Positions 6,066 to 14,386 are shown, numbered from the stretch's first letter. The stretch: 33,018 bases of DNA from an uncultured Faecalibacterium sp. (GCA_934518555.1 CAKSXW010000015.1:1-33018), one strand, 5' to 3'. Notes: generated by a model from the sequence alone, not told the origin. A program made the numbers and translations.

Positions 6066-8732
6066 ATGGCAACAGATCTGACACAAGAATTTTGCGCCTT
6101 GCGCGATACCTACATTGAAAATCAGTTTGGCCGCCTGAATGGAATGCAGCGGCAGGCAGTGTTCACCACCGATGGTCCGCTGCTGATCCTGGCCGGAGCC
6201 GGCAGCGGCAAGACCACCGTGCTGGTAAACCGTATTGCCAACCTTATCCGGTTCGGCTCGGCCCACGGCTCCAAGCAGACCCCACGGCCTGCCACCCAGG
6301 AGGACGTGGATGCTCTGCGAGAGGCTGTCCGCTCCGGCACCGCTGCCCCCAGCTGGCTGGAGGGGATGCTGCGGCAGAACGCCGTGCGGAGTTGGAACGT
6401 AATGGCCATCACCTTTACCAACAAGGCCGCCGGAGAGATGAAGGAACGTCTGCGCCGGATGCTGGGCGGGGAAGAGGGCGACGAGGTGTTTGCCTCCACC
6501 TTCCACTCTGCCTGCGTGCGGATCCTGCGGCGCTGGGCCGAGGAGATCGGCTACCCTCGCAGCTTTACCATCTACGACACCGACGACGCCCAGCGTGTGA
6601 TGAAGGCGGTGTACAAGGACCTGAATGTGGATGACAAGTTCTTCCCCATCAAAAGTGCCATCAACCAGATGAGCCGCTGGAAGGACCAGCTGGTCAGCCC
6701 GGAACAGGCTTTGGCTGCCCCCACCAAGGACATTAAAAGCAGCCTGGCTGCCCGGATCTACGCCGCCTACGAGAAGCGTTTGAAGGAGGCCGGGGCCTTC
6801 GACTTTGACGACCTGATCTATCAGACTGTGCAGCTGCTGGCAGAACACCCGGAGGTACGGGAGTTCTACCAGAACAAATACTGCTATCTGCTGGTGGACG
6901 AGTATCAGGACACCAGCGTGGCCCAGTTCCGGCTGGTGAGCCTGCTTACGGGCCCGGACCGGAACATCTGTGTGGTGGGTGATGACGACCAAAGCATCTA
7001 CCGCTTCCGGGGTGCCACCATTGAGAACATCCTGAACTTTGAAAAATGCTACCCCGGTGCCCGGACCATCCGCCTGGAGCAGAACTACCGCTCCACTTCC
7101 AACATCCTTAACGCCGCCAACTGCGTCATCCAGCACAACACGGAGCGGAAGGGCAAGACCCTGTGGACCGACAACGGCGAGGGCGATAAGGTGCAGGTGT
7201 ACACTGCCGAAAGCGAGCAGGACGAGGCCAGCCACATTGCAGAGGTCATCGGTCAGCATCTGAAGGCTGGCGGCCACCTGGCAGACCACGCCATCCTTTA
7301 CCGCATGAACGCCCAGTCGGCCCCCATCGAAAGCTACTTTACCCGGGCTGGCATCCCCCACAAGATCGTAGGCGGCCAGCGGTTCAACGACCGTAAAGAG
7401 GTCAAGGACATCCACTCCTATATGTCCATTTTGGCCAACCCCCGGGACGACGTGCGCCTGCGTCGGATCATCAATGAGCCTGCCCGGAAGATCGGCAACA
7501 CCACGGTGGAGCTTATCGCAGACCTGGCAAACCAGCAGGGCGTAGGGATGCTGGAGATCATCAGCCAGGCAGACCAGTATGCCAAGCTCAGCCGGGCTGT
7601 GATGCCCCTGCTGAAATTCTGGCAGATCTACCAGAACCTGCAGGATTCCCTGGAAACGAAGTCCCTGGACGAGTTTGCCGCCGATGTGATCCAGCTCACG
7701 GGCTACAAAGCCATGCTGGAGGCCGACGCTGCCAAGGGCCACGAAGATGCCGCCGACCGGCTGCAGAACCTGGGGCAGCTGGTGAACAACGTAAAGAATT
7801 ACTGCGACCAGCACGGCGAGGAAGCTACCCTGGAAGGGTATCTGGAAGATATCGCCCTCATCAGCGACATTGACAGCTACAACGAGAGTGCCGACCAGGT
7901 GGTGCTTATGACCATCCACTCTGCCAAGGGCCTGGAGTTCCCCTATGTGTTCCTCATTGGCATGGAGGAAGGGGTGTTCCCCAGCGAGATGAGCAAGTAC
8001 TCGGAGGCGGATCTGGAGGAAGAACGCCGCCTGGCCTATGTAGGCATCACCCGGGCCAAAAAGGAGCTGTACATCTCCAACAGTGTCACCCGGATGCTCT
8101 ATGGCCGCACCCAGCGCAATGAGCCCAGCCGTTTTTTGCGTGAGATCGAGCCGGAGTACCTGGAGGAGACTCGCAGCCCGGTGCTGGAGCAGCGTTCCCG
8201 GCTGGGAGGCTGGGGCAGCTCTTACAGCGACACGGTGCCCGGTGGGGCATCCGGCTATTCTGGGGCTTCTGGCTGGGGCCGCAGTGCCGGGGGCTACGGC
8301 TCCGGCGGTTATGGCAGTGGCTACGGCTCCCGTTCCAGCGGCTATCTGAACCGGGAGTATAATGCCGGGGAACGCCGGGGCTTTGGGGCAGACTACGCCG
8401 GACGGGGCACCGGAGCCTCCGGCTTTGGCAACAGCTCCACCCGGCCCGTTACCACCTCCGGCTTTGGGGCCGGATATTCCGGCGGTGCATCGGGCAAAAC
8501 TCCGGCAAAACCCATCAGCTTTACCGGGGCCCCTGCCCCGAAGCCTGCGTCCACCGGGCCCAAGCACTATGAACCGGGGGATGTGGTGGAGCACAAGGTC
8601 TTTGGCCGGGGCACGGTGCTGAAGGTCAAGCCTGCCGCCGGGGACCAGATCGTGGAGATCAACTTTGAAAAGGTTGGCATCAAAAAGACCATGGCCAACT
8701 TTGCCCCCCTGACCAAGATTACGGAGGAATAA
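6066..8732 (+). CDS. pcrA: PcrA/UvrD-type SF1A DNA helicase
   Basis: The 888-residue protein is a 3'-5' helicase of the UvrD/PcrA family, acting in nucleotide-excision repair, plasmid replication and removal of stalled RNA polymerase. Walker A AGAGSGKT is at 43-50, motif Ia FTNKAAGEM at 117-125, the DEYQD box starts at Asp278, GDDDQSIYRFRGA and LEQNYRS follow, and the C-terminal motifs TIHSAKGLEF and YVGITRAKKEL are intact. Two features stand out. About 45 residues (64-110) are inserted between motifs I and Ia. The linker at about 708-832 is extremely rich in Gly, Ser and Tyr with scattered Arg. A Tudor-like domain (about 833-888, YEPGDVVEHKVFGRG), known in PcrA/UvrD to bind RNA polymerase, closes the protein. 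The start has an AAGGAGA site. thyX follows after 7 bases. Confidence 0.95.
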   Translation: MATDLTQEFCALRDTYIENQFGRLNGMQRQAVFTTDGPLLILAGAGSGKTTVLVNRIANLIRFGSAHGSKQTPRPATQEDVDALREAVRSGTAAPSWLEGMLRQNAVRSWNVMAITFTNKAAGEMKERLRRMLGGEEGDEVFASTFHSACVRILRRWAEEIGYPRSFTIYDTDDAQRVMKAVYKDLNVDDKFFPIKSAINQMSRWKDQLVSPEQALAAPTKDIKSSLAARIYAAYEKRLKEAGAFDFDDLIYQTVQLLAEHPEVREFYQNKYCYLLVDEYQDTSVAQFRLVSLLTGPDRNICVVGDDDQSIYRFRGATIENILNFEKCYPGARTIRLEQNYRSTSNILNAANCVIQHNTERKGKTLWTDNGEGDKVQVYTAESEQDEASHIAEVIGQHLKAGGHLADHAILYRMNAQSAPIESYFTRAGIPHKIVGGQRFNDRKEVKDIHSYMSILANPRDDVRLRRIINEPARKIGNTTVELIADLANQQGVGMLEIISQADQYAKLSRAVMPLLKFWQIYQNLQDSLETKSLDEFAADVIQLTGYKAMLEADAAKGHEDAADRLQNLGQLVNNVKNYCDQHGEEATLEGYLEDIALISDIDSYNESADQVVLMTIHSAKGLEFPYVFLIGMEEGVFPSEMSKYSEADLEEERRLAYVGITRAKKELYISNSVTRMLYGRTQRNEPSRFLREIEPEYLEETRSPVLEQRSRLGGWGSSYSDTVPGGASGYSGASGWGRSAGGYGSGGYGSGYGSRSSGYLNREYNAGERRGFGADYAGRGTGASGFGNSSTRPVTTSGFGAGYSGGASGKTPAKPISFTGAPAPKPASTGPKHYEPGDVVEHKVFGRGTVLKVKPAAGDQIVEINFEKVGIKKTMANFAPLTKITEE

Positions 8733-8739
8733 CATAAAT

Positions 8740-9525
8740 ATGATGACTGTTCGTTTGATCGCCCATACTCCGGAGCCGGAAAAGGTGGTGGCTGCCGCCG
8801 CAAAGCTGTGCTACTCCGACGCCCATATCACCGACCTTCTGGACGGGCTGGACGAGGAAAAAACGGCAAAGTTCCTGACCATGCTCAGCAACCTGGGCCA
8901 TGCCAGCCCCATTGAGCACGCCAGCTTTACCTTTGGCATCGAGGGGGTCAGCCGCACCCTGCTGGCCCAGATCACCCGGCACCGCATTGCGTCCTTCAGT
9001 GTCCAGAGCCAGCGTTATGTGCGGCTGGACGACTTCCGCTATGTGACGCCCCCGGAGATCGAAGCCATCCCGGAGGCCAAGGCTGCCTTCCTGGCCAGCA
9101 TGGAGGAGGACGCAAAGCGGTATCTGGACCTGGCCCATAAGCTGGAAGAAGGCCACACCGCCCGGCTCATGGCCGAGGGAATGCCGGAAAAGCAGGCCCG
9201 TGCCAAGGCCTCCAAGCAGGCCAATGAGGACGCACGTTTTGTGCTGCCCAATGCCTGTGAGACCAAGATGGTGGTGACCATGAACGCTCGCAGCCTGCAG
9301 AACTTTTTCCAGCTGCGGTGCTGTAGCCGTGCCCAGTGGGAGATCCGGGAGCTGGCAGAAAAGATGCTGGAGCTGGTGTACCCGGTGGCCCCCCATCTCT
9401 TTGCCAAGGCCGGCCCTGCCTGCCTCAGCGGTCCCTGCCCGGAGGGCAAGATGTGCTGTGGTAAAACTGCGGAGGTCCGTGCAAAATACGAGGCCCTCAA
9501 GCAAGGTGAGGGGGCAGCGGTATGA
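8740..9525 (+). CDS. thyX: Flavin-dependent thymidylate synthase ThyX
   Basis: ThyX converts dUMP to dTMP using FAD, NADPH and methylene-tetrahydrofolate. The ThyX motif RHRX7S is present at residues 80-90 (Arg80, His81, Arg82, Ser90), followed by Arg92. The N-terminal GHASPIEHASFTF segment and the LRCCSRAQWEIR segment are also typical. At 261 residues the length is normal. Two adjacent ATGs (8740 and 8743) follow a GGAGG site that overlaps the end of pcrA; spacing is a little long (12 or 15 bases), and 8740 is preferred. The stop overlaps the tmk start by 4 bases (ATGA), so dTMP synthesis and dTMP phosphorylation are translationally coupled. Whether thyA is also in this genome cannot be seen. 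Confidence 0.95.
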   Translation: MMTVRLIAHTPEPEKVVAAAAKLCYSDAHITDLLDGLDEEKTAKFLTMLSNLGHASPIEHASFTFGIEGVSRTLLAQITRHRIASFSVQSQRYVRLDDFRYVTPPEIEAIPEAKAAFLASMEEDAKRYLDLAHKLEEGHTARLMAEGMPEKQARAKASKQANEDARFVLPNACETKMVVTMNARSLQNFFQLRCCSRAQWEIRELAEKMLELVYPVAPHLFAKAGPACLSGPCPEGKMCCGKTAEVRAKYEALKQGEGAAV

Positions 9526-10196
9526 GCCGGGGCCGACTGATCGTGCTGGAAGGGCTGGACGGCAGCGGTAAGGCCACCCAGGCAAAGCTGCTGGCCCAGC
9601 ATCTGGCCAGCCAGGGGCTGCCGGTACGGGAGATCACCTTCCCGGATTATGCCAGCGATTCCAGTGCCCTGGTCAAAATGTACCTGGCCGGGCAGTTCGG
9701 GCAAAAGCCCGATGACGTCAACGCCTATGCAGCCTCCAGCTTTTATGCGGTGGACCGCTATGCCAGCTACAAGACCGACTGGGGCCGCTTTTATGAGGAG
9801 GGCGGCGTGATCATTGCCGACCGCTACACCACCTCCAACGCCGTGCATCAGTGCTCCAAGTTGCCGCCGGAGCAGTGGGAGACCTATCTGCACTGGCTGT
9901 CTGACTATGAGTTCCGCCTGCTGGGGCTGCCGGCCCCGGACCAGGTGATCTATCTGCAGGTGGACCCGGCTGTGAGCCAGCGGCTCATGACCGGACGCTA
10001 CCAGGGGGACGAGAGCAAAAAGGACGTCCATGAAAAGGACACCGAGTATCTCGCCCGCAGCCGCAAGGCCGCCGAGTATTGTGCCAGCCACCTGGGTTGG
10101 TCCACGGTGCACTGCACAGAGGGAGATTCTATGCGGAGCATCCAGGATATCCAGGCAGAGGTACAGGCTTTGGCAGCCGGAAAAACGGAAGAATAA
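9522..10196 (+). CDS. tmk: Thymidylate (dTMP) kinase
   Basis: The 224-residue protein phosphorylates dTMP to dTDP. It begins with a P-loop (EGLDGSGKATQ, residues 10-20), has the DRYTTSNAVHQ segment typical of thymidylate kinases, a LID-like region around GRYQGDESKKD and a downstream DTEYLARSRKAAEY helix. The residue after the P-loop lysine is Ala18, where most kinases have Ser or Thr; Thr19 is next to it. This may mark a clostridial subtype. The protein is slightly longer than the classical 205-215 residues. The start codon overlaps the thyX stop, which places the enzyme directly after the enzyme making its substrate. Confidence 0.92.
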   Translation: MSRGRLIVLEGLDGSGKATQAKLLAQHLASQGLPVREITFPDYASDSSALVKMYLAGQFGQKPDDVNAYAASSFYAVDRYASYKTDWGRFYEEGGVIIADRYTTSNAVHQCSKLPPEQWETYLHWLSDYEFRLLGLPAPDQVIYLQVDPAVSQRLMTGRYQGDESKKDVHEKDTEYLARSRKAAEYCASHLGWSTVHCTEGDSMRSIQDIQAEVQALAAGKTEE

Positions 10197-10223
10197 AGAC
10201 CAAAAGAGGGGGCATCCTGACAG

Positions 10224-11039
10224 ATGTATCGTTTGATGCAGCCGTCCGACATGGCGGCCGTGCTGGCACTGTTGCAGCGTGAGCAGGGCGAGTCGGAAGA
10301 ATTTGCAGCCAAAGTAGTAGAACAGTTTGCCGGGCAGCAGAATGTCTATGTGGCAGAAGAAAATGACGAGATCGCCGCTGTGGCCCTGGCGGTGCCGGTG
10401 ACCCTGCAGGGTCGGCCCGGCAGCTACCTGTATGGGCTGTGCGGCCAGGGCAGCCTGATCCTGGCCGGGCTGCTGGATTGCCTTTGCGCCCAACAAAAAC
10501 AGCGAGGGGCCAGCTTTACCGTGGCAGTGCCCGGCAGCCCGGAGCAGGCCGCTCTGCTGCAGGATAAGGGCTTTGTCCGGGCCTTTGCTCTGCGCTGCTT
10601 GCCCCGGGAGGTGGCCCGCAACCTGTGGAGCCAGGCGGAGTTCGACTCGGTTACCGCCAAAAAGCTCTGTGAGCTCCGGGACCGTTACTGGAAGGACACG
10701 GTGCAGCTGGACCCCCAGCGCATGGCAGTGGTGCTGGGGGATCTGTACGCCCGGGGTGCCACCATCGTGTCCAGTGACCACGGCTACGGCATCTACTTCC
10801 GCAAGGAGGACACCTTGTATTTCGTGGAGCTGATGGCCGACGACGACCGCTCTGCCGAGGTGCTCATGGAGGCCGCCCGGGAAAAGGAAGTTATCGTGGA
10901 AAAGGCTGTTATTACCGTGGGGGCCTCTCAGCCCCTGTTCCTGGGGGAGGGCACCCGGCAGGAGTACGGCATGATCCGCTTTGAAGGGGAGCCTTTTGAC
11001 GTGAGCGAAAGTTATATGCGTCTCATGTTGGAAAGCTGA
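10224..11039 (+). CDS. GNAT-like acetyltransferase family protein, substrate unknown
   Basis: This 271-residue soluble protein begins like a GNAT domain (YRLMQPSDMAAVLALLQREQ, later GSYLYGLCGQGSLILAGLLDCLCAQQKQRGASF), in which a short beta strand is followed by an acetyl-CoA-type helix. The helix region is AGLLDCLCAQQKQRGAS instead of the usual RGxGxG, so cofactor binding is uncertain. The second half (from about residue 145) contains a GYGIYFRKEDTLYFVELMADDD stretch that resembles the second half of two-domain GNAT proteins. No catalytic residue is obvious. A purine-rich AGAGGGGG lies 11 bases before the ATG. It sits between tmk and mltG with gaps of 27 and 31 bases and is very probably cotranscribed. 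The name is a fold-level guess. Confidence 0.6.
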   Translation: MYRLMQPSDMAAVLALLQREQGESEEFAAKVVEQFAGQQNVYVAEENDEIAAVALAVPVTLQGRPGSYLYGLCGQGSLILAGLLDCLCAQQKQRGASFTVAVPGSPEQAALLQDKGFVRAFALRCLPREVARNLWSQAEFDSVTAKKLCELRDRYWKDTVQLDPQRMAVVLGDLYARGATIVSSDHGYGIYFRKEDTLYFVELMADDDRSAEVLMEAAREKEVIVEKAVITVGASQPLFLGEGTRQEYGMIRFEGEPFDVSESYMRLMLES

Positions 11040-11070
11040 GCCCCAAAACCACCAATAAAAAGGAGTGCGT

Positions 11071-12210
11071 ATGGCACATAACGATACTCACACCGCCCCC
11101 AAAAAAGGCGGTGTATGGAAGATCCTTCTGGTCCTGGTGCTGCTGGTGGTCCTGGCCGCCGGAGCAGCAGGGGTGTTTGCCTACAACGAGATCCGCGGCA
11201 ACGGAAAGCCCGGCACCGAGGTCACCGTCAGCATCCCCCAGGGCAGCGGCGTGGCCTCCATTGCAAATCGGCTCAAGGAGGCCGGGGTGATCCACTCCAC
11301 CTACCTGTTCCGCTGGTACGTGGGGCAGAAGGGGGCGGCCGGGAAGCTGCAATACGGTGATTTTACCCTGCAGACCGGGGCCAACTCCTACGATGCCATC
11401 ATCGCCGTTCTCTCCCAGTACGCCAAGGCAGAAACGGTGCGGATCACCATCCCGGAGGGCACCCCGGCCATTGCCATTGCCCAGAAGATGGAGAACGCCG
11501 GGCTGTGTACGGCCCAGGAGTTTTTGCAGGAGGCAAACCAGGGGGATTTCAGCGAGTATACCTTCTGGCAGTATGTGCCCCAGGACCAGGACGCCCCGGA
11601 CCGCTTTATGAAGTGCGAGGGGTACCTGTTCCCAGATACCTACGAGTTCCACAAAAATGATACGGTGCACCGCTATGTGGCCACCTTCTATGCCCGGTTC
11701 GACCAGCAGTTCACCCAGGACCTGTACGACGGGTTGGAGCAGCAGGGCATGACCCTGAATGAGCTGATCACCCTGGCCTCTTTTGTCCAGGAGGAGGCAG
11801 GCAACAGCCAGGATTCCAACGTGGCCCAGGTGTTCCGCAACCGCCTGGCCTCGGGCTCGCCCTATCCCAGGCTCCAGAGCAACACCTCCAGCTATATCCA
11901 AAGCGATGCGGACAACAACTACCTGTGGAACTGGGTGGCACCCTACTATGGGGGCTGGGACCAGATCCCGGAAAATATCCGGACCGCCTACGATACCTAC
12001 CATACTGCTGGCCTGACCCCGGGGGCTATCTCCAACCCGGGGCTGGATGCCATCCGGGCATCCTTGTTCCCGGAGCCGGACCAGCAGGCACAGGACGCCT
12101 ACTTTTTTGTGACGGACCTGCAGGGCAACTACTACTACGCCCGAACCCTCAGTGAGCACAATGCCAACTGCAATACGGCCGCTCAGGTGAACAAAAGCAT
12201 AAAAAAGTGA
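11071..12210 (+). CDS. mltG: Endolytic murein transglycosylase MltG
   Basis: The 379-residue protein has a short cytoplasmic N-terminus, one membrane helix (about 16-38) and a YceG-like extracytoplasmic domain. MltG cuts nascent peptidoglycan strands and sets glycan chain release. The segment LASFVQEEAG (235-244) aligns with the catalytic region of the E. coli enzyme, so Glu242 is the likely catalytic residue. NRLASGSPYPRLQS and the C-terminal GLTPGAISNPGLDAI are characteristic. A GTG in frame at 11065 overlaps the AGGAG ribosome site, so ATG 11071, 5 bases after it, is chosen. The next gene is a U32 peptidase-family gene, as at the mltG (yrrL) locus of B. subtilis. Confidence 0.92.
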   Translation: MAHNDTHTAPKKGGVWKILLVLVLLVVLAAGAAGVFAYNEIRGNGKPGTEVTVSIPQGSGVASIANRLKEAGVIHSTYLFRWYVGQKGAAGKLQYGDFTLQTGANSYDAIIAVLSQYAKAETVRITIPEGTPAIAIAQKMENAGLCTAQEFLQEANQGDFSEYTFWQYVPQDQDAPDRFMKCEGYLFPDTYEFHKNDTVHRYVATFYARFDQQFTQDLYDGLEQQGMTLNELITLASFVQEEAGNSQDSNVAQVFRNRLASGSPYPRLQSNTSSYIQSDADNNYLWNWVAPYYGGWDQIPENIRTAYDTYHTAGLTPGAISNPGLDAIRASLFPEPDQQAQDAYFFVTDLQGNYYYARTLSEHNANCNTAAQVNKSIKK

Positions 12211-12247
12211 CCCTGCCTTAAACTTAGCAAAGAGAGGAATAAAAACA

Positions 12248-13471
12248 ATGTTACAGATCCCGGAACTGCTGGCCCCGGCCGGCGACGCAGAACGTCTGCG
12301 GTATGCCATCAACTACGGTGCCGATGCAGTTTACTGCAGCCTGCCGGAGTTCGGCATGCGGTCCGCCCCGGCCAACTTTACCCCGGAACAGCTGGCAGAG
12401 GGCGTCATTTATGCCCACGCCCGGGGCCGCAAGGTCTACCTGACCATGAACACCCTGCCCACCAACGAGGAGGCCGACCGCCTGCCCGACGCCATCCGGG
12501 AGGCCGCTAAAGCTGGTGTGGATGCCTTTATCGTGGCAGACCTGGGGGTGCTGGAGGCCTGCAAAAAGTTTGCCCCGGACATCGACGTGCATATGTCCAC
12601 CCAGACCGGCATCACCAACTGGGCCGCTGCCCGGGCAGCCTACAACCTGGGTGCCAAGCGTGTGGTGCTGGCCCGGGAGATGAGCCTCCAGGACATTGCC
12701 ATCCTGCGTGATAAAACGCCGCCGGAACTGGAGATTGAGGCTTTTGTTCACGGTGCCATGTGCATGAGCGTTTCTGGCCGATGCCTGCTGTCCAACTACA
12801 TGGCTGGCCGTGACGCCAACCGGGGCCAGTGTGCCCAGCCCTGCCGGTGGAAGTACTACCTCAGCGAGGAGACTCGCCCCGGTCAGCTTTATGAGATCGG
12901 GGAGAACGAGAACGGCAGCTACATCCTCAACGCCAACGACCTGTGCACCGCCCCCTTCCTGGACCTGATCTGCAAGGCTGGCGTGGACAGCCTGAAGATC
13001 GAAGGCCGGGCCAAGACCTTCTACTATGTGGCCAGTGTTACCGCAGCTTACCGCAAGGCTCTGGATGCCTACCTGGCAGACCCTGCCAACGACAACTTTG
13101 AGCTGCCGGAGCAGGTCTACGAGGAGCTTACCCGTACCAGCCATCGGCATTATTCTCCCGGCTTCTACTTTGGCCGGGAACAGGCCAAGCAGGCCACCGA
13201 CAGTGCTACCTACATCCGGGAATGGGAGTTTGTGGGCACGGTGGACGGCTGGGAAAACGGCATTGCCTCCTGCCAGCAGCGTGGCAAGTGGAGCCTGGGG
13301 GATACCCTGGAGGCTCTGTGCCCCGATGGACGCAGCATTCCTCTGACCCCGGCATGGATCAAAAACGAGGCAGGGGAGGCCATGGAGTCTACCCCCCACG
13401 CCATGGAAAAGTACACCATCCCCACGCCGGAGCTGCCCCCCATGAGCCTGCTGCGGCGCAAGACTGTGTGA
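12248..13471 (+). CDS. U32 peptidase-family protein, probable tRNA hydroxylation protein (TrhP-like)
   Basis: The 407-residue protein has the full U32 signature EAFVHGAMCMSVSGRC (164-179). Four cysteines (172, 179, 195, 199) could hold an iron-sulfur cluster, as in RlhA/TrhP-type proteins. The N-terminus (ELLAPAGDAERLRYAINYGADAVY) is typical of the TIM-barrel part. Although called peptidases, the best-studied members TrhP (YegQ; YrrN/YrrO in Bacillus) act in 5-hydroxyuridine formation at the tRNA wobble position. That function is inferred from the family and from its place after mltG. The yrrM (trmR) gene that lies between them in B. subtilis is missing. The start has a GAGAGGAA site, and the gene ends the six-gene unit. 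Confidence 0.85.
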   Translation: MLQIPELLAPAGDAERLRYAINYGADAVYCSLPEFGMRSAPANFTPEQLAEGVIYAHARGRKVYLTMNTLPTNEEADRLPDAIREAAKAGVDAFIVADLGVLEACKKFAPDIDVHMSTQTGITNWAAARAAYNLGAKRVVLAREMSLQDIAILRDKTPPELEIEAFVHGAMCMSVSGRCLLSNYMAGRDANRGQCAQPCRWKYYLSEETRPGQLYEIGENENGSYILNANDLCTAPFLDLICKAGVDSLKIEGRAKTFYYVASVTAAYRKALDAYLADPANDNFELPEQVYEELTRTSHRHYSPGFYFGREQAKQATDSATYIREWEFVGTVDGWENGIASCQQRGKWSLGDTLEALCPDGRSIPLTPAWIKNEAGEAMESTPHAMEKYTIPTPELPPMSLLRRKTV

Positions 13472-13498
13472 GCTGCCCCCAACAAAAAGCATTAGATC

Positions 13499-13545
13499 AA
13501 AAAAGAGCGTTTCCCTCCCATAGTGGAAGGAAACGCTCTTTTTGC
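13499..13545. terminator. Bidirectional terminator between the U32 gene and cutC
   Basis: GAGCGTTTCC (13505-13514) pairs with GGAAACGCTC (13529-13538), flanked by an A-run before and a T-run after, so it can end transcription from both sides. It serves two convergent units. Confidence 0.9.
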
Positions 13546-13554
13546 GTGGGGAAT

Positions 13555-14325
13555 TCAGTGCAGGCGGTCCAAAGCCGCCCGGGCGGCCCGGATATTTTCC
13601 TGGCTGGTCTGCCAGATCTCAAACTCAGAAAAGCCCGGCAGGCCCATGGGCACGCCCTCCCGGCGGAAGGTCATGGCACTGTCCAGCACCTGCTTGCCGG
13701 AGAGATGAAAGGCCTTGGCTCCGGTGCTGGCAGCCAGCTCCGGCAGGTTGGCGGCAGAGACCCCGGCTCCTACCAGGATCTCCAGGTCCTGCCCGGCGGC
13801 TTCCACCAGCTGCCGCAGCAGGGCAGCACCCTGGGGGGCACTGGCAGCCTGTCCGCTGGTAAGGATGGTGGTGAGCTCCAGGCCCTTGGCAGCCGCCAGG
13901 GCGTCAAAGGGGTCCCGGCAGACATCAAAAGCCCGGTGCAGGCAGCAGGCTACTGGACGTCCTGCTGCCTGGGCAGCCTGCCGGGCAGCGGCATAAATGG
14001 GCTCCAGAGCTGCCACGTCCAGAGCACCGTCGGGGGTCAGCACGCCGGTGACGATGCCGTCGGCCCCGGCTTCCACCAACTGGGCAGCCCCTTCCACCAT
14101 CTGGGCCAGCTCGTAACGGTCATAACAAAAATCTCCAAACCGGGGGCGCAGCAGGGCCCGAACCGGCAGCCCTGTCTCGGCTTTTACCTGCCGCAGCAGG
14201 GCCAGGCTGGGGGTGGTGCCGCCAATGATCAGGTCGGCACACAGCTCCAGCCGATGGGCACCGCCCTGTTTTGCCGCCAGGGCACTGGCGGTACTGTCTA
14301 CGCAAACTTCCAGGGTGTAGGGCAT
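13555..14325 (-). CDS. cutC: CutC family protein
   Basis: The 256-residue TIM-barrel protein matches CutC: LEVCVDSTASALAAKQGGAHRLELCADL at the N-terminus (positions 4-31), then the barrel segments VRALLRPRFGDFCY, EAGADGIVTGVLTPDG, CCLHRAFDVCRDP and ILTSGQAASAPQG. CutC was named from E. coli copper tolerance, but the biochemical role is unsettled. The frame is open further upstream to 14358; ATG 14325 is chosen because a GGAGG site lies 8 bases before it and the protein then begins like the family. It lies 75 bases after galT on the same strand, behind a weak hairpin, so partial cotranscription is likely. Confidence 0.88.
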   Translation of the reverse strand: MPYTLEVCVDSTASALAAKQGGAHRLELCADLIIGGTTPSLALLRQVKAETGLPVRALLRPRFGDFCYDRYELAQMVEGAAQLVEAGADGIVTGVLTPDGALDVAALEPIYAAARQAAQAAGRPVACCLHRAFDVCRDPFDALAAAKGLELTTILTSGQAASAPQGAALLRQLVEAAGQDLEILVGAGVSAANLPELAASTGAKAFHLSGKQVLDSAMTFRREGVPMGLPGFSEFEIWQTSQENIRAARAALDRLH

Positions 14326-14354
14326 AGGGCTACCTCCAACAGTCAGATGAGGGA

Positions 14355-14386
14355 ACAAGACCCGTCAGCAGCTTTGCCGACGGGTC
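14355..14386 (-). terminator. Weak terminator or attenuator between galT and cutC
   Basis: Read on the minus strand, GACCCGTC (14386-14379) pairs with GACGGGTC (14366-14359), with a further GC/GC inside. The following tail has only short T runs, so read-through into cutC is plausible. Confidence 0.5.

Noticed and set aside
4329..8735. Minus-strand open frame of 1468 codons opposite oadG-oadB-pcrA
   Set aside because: Low-complexity His/Gln/Gly/Val-rich translation, no ribosome site and no known domain; it is explained by codon bias in three strongly supported plus-strand genes.
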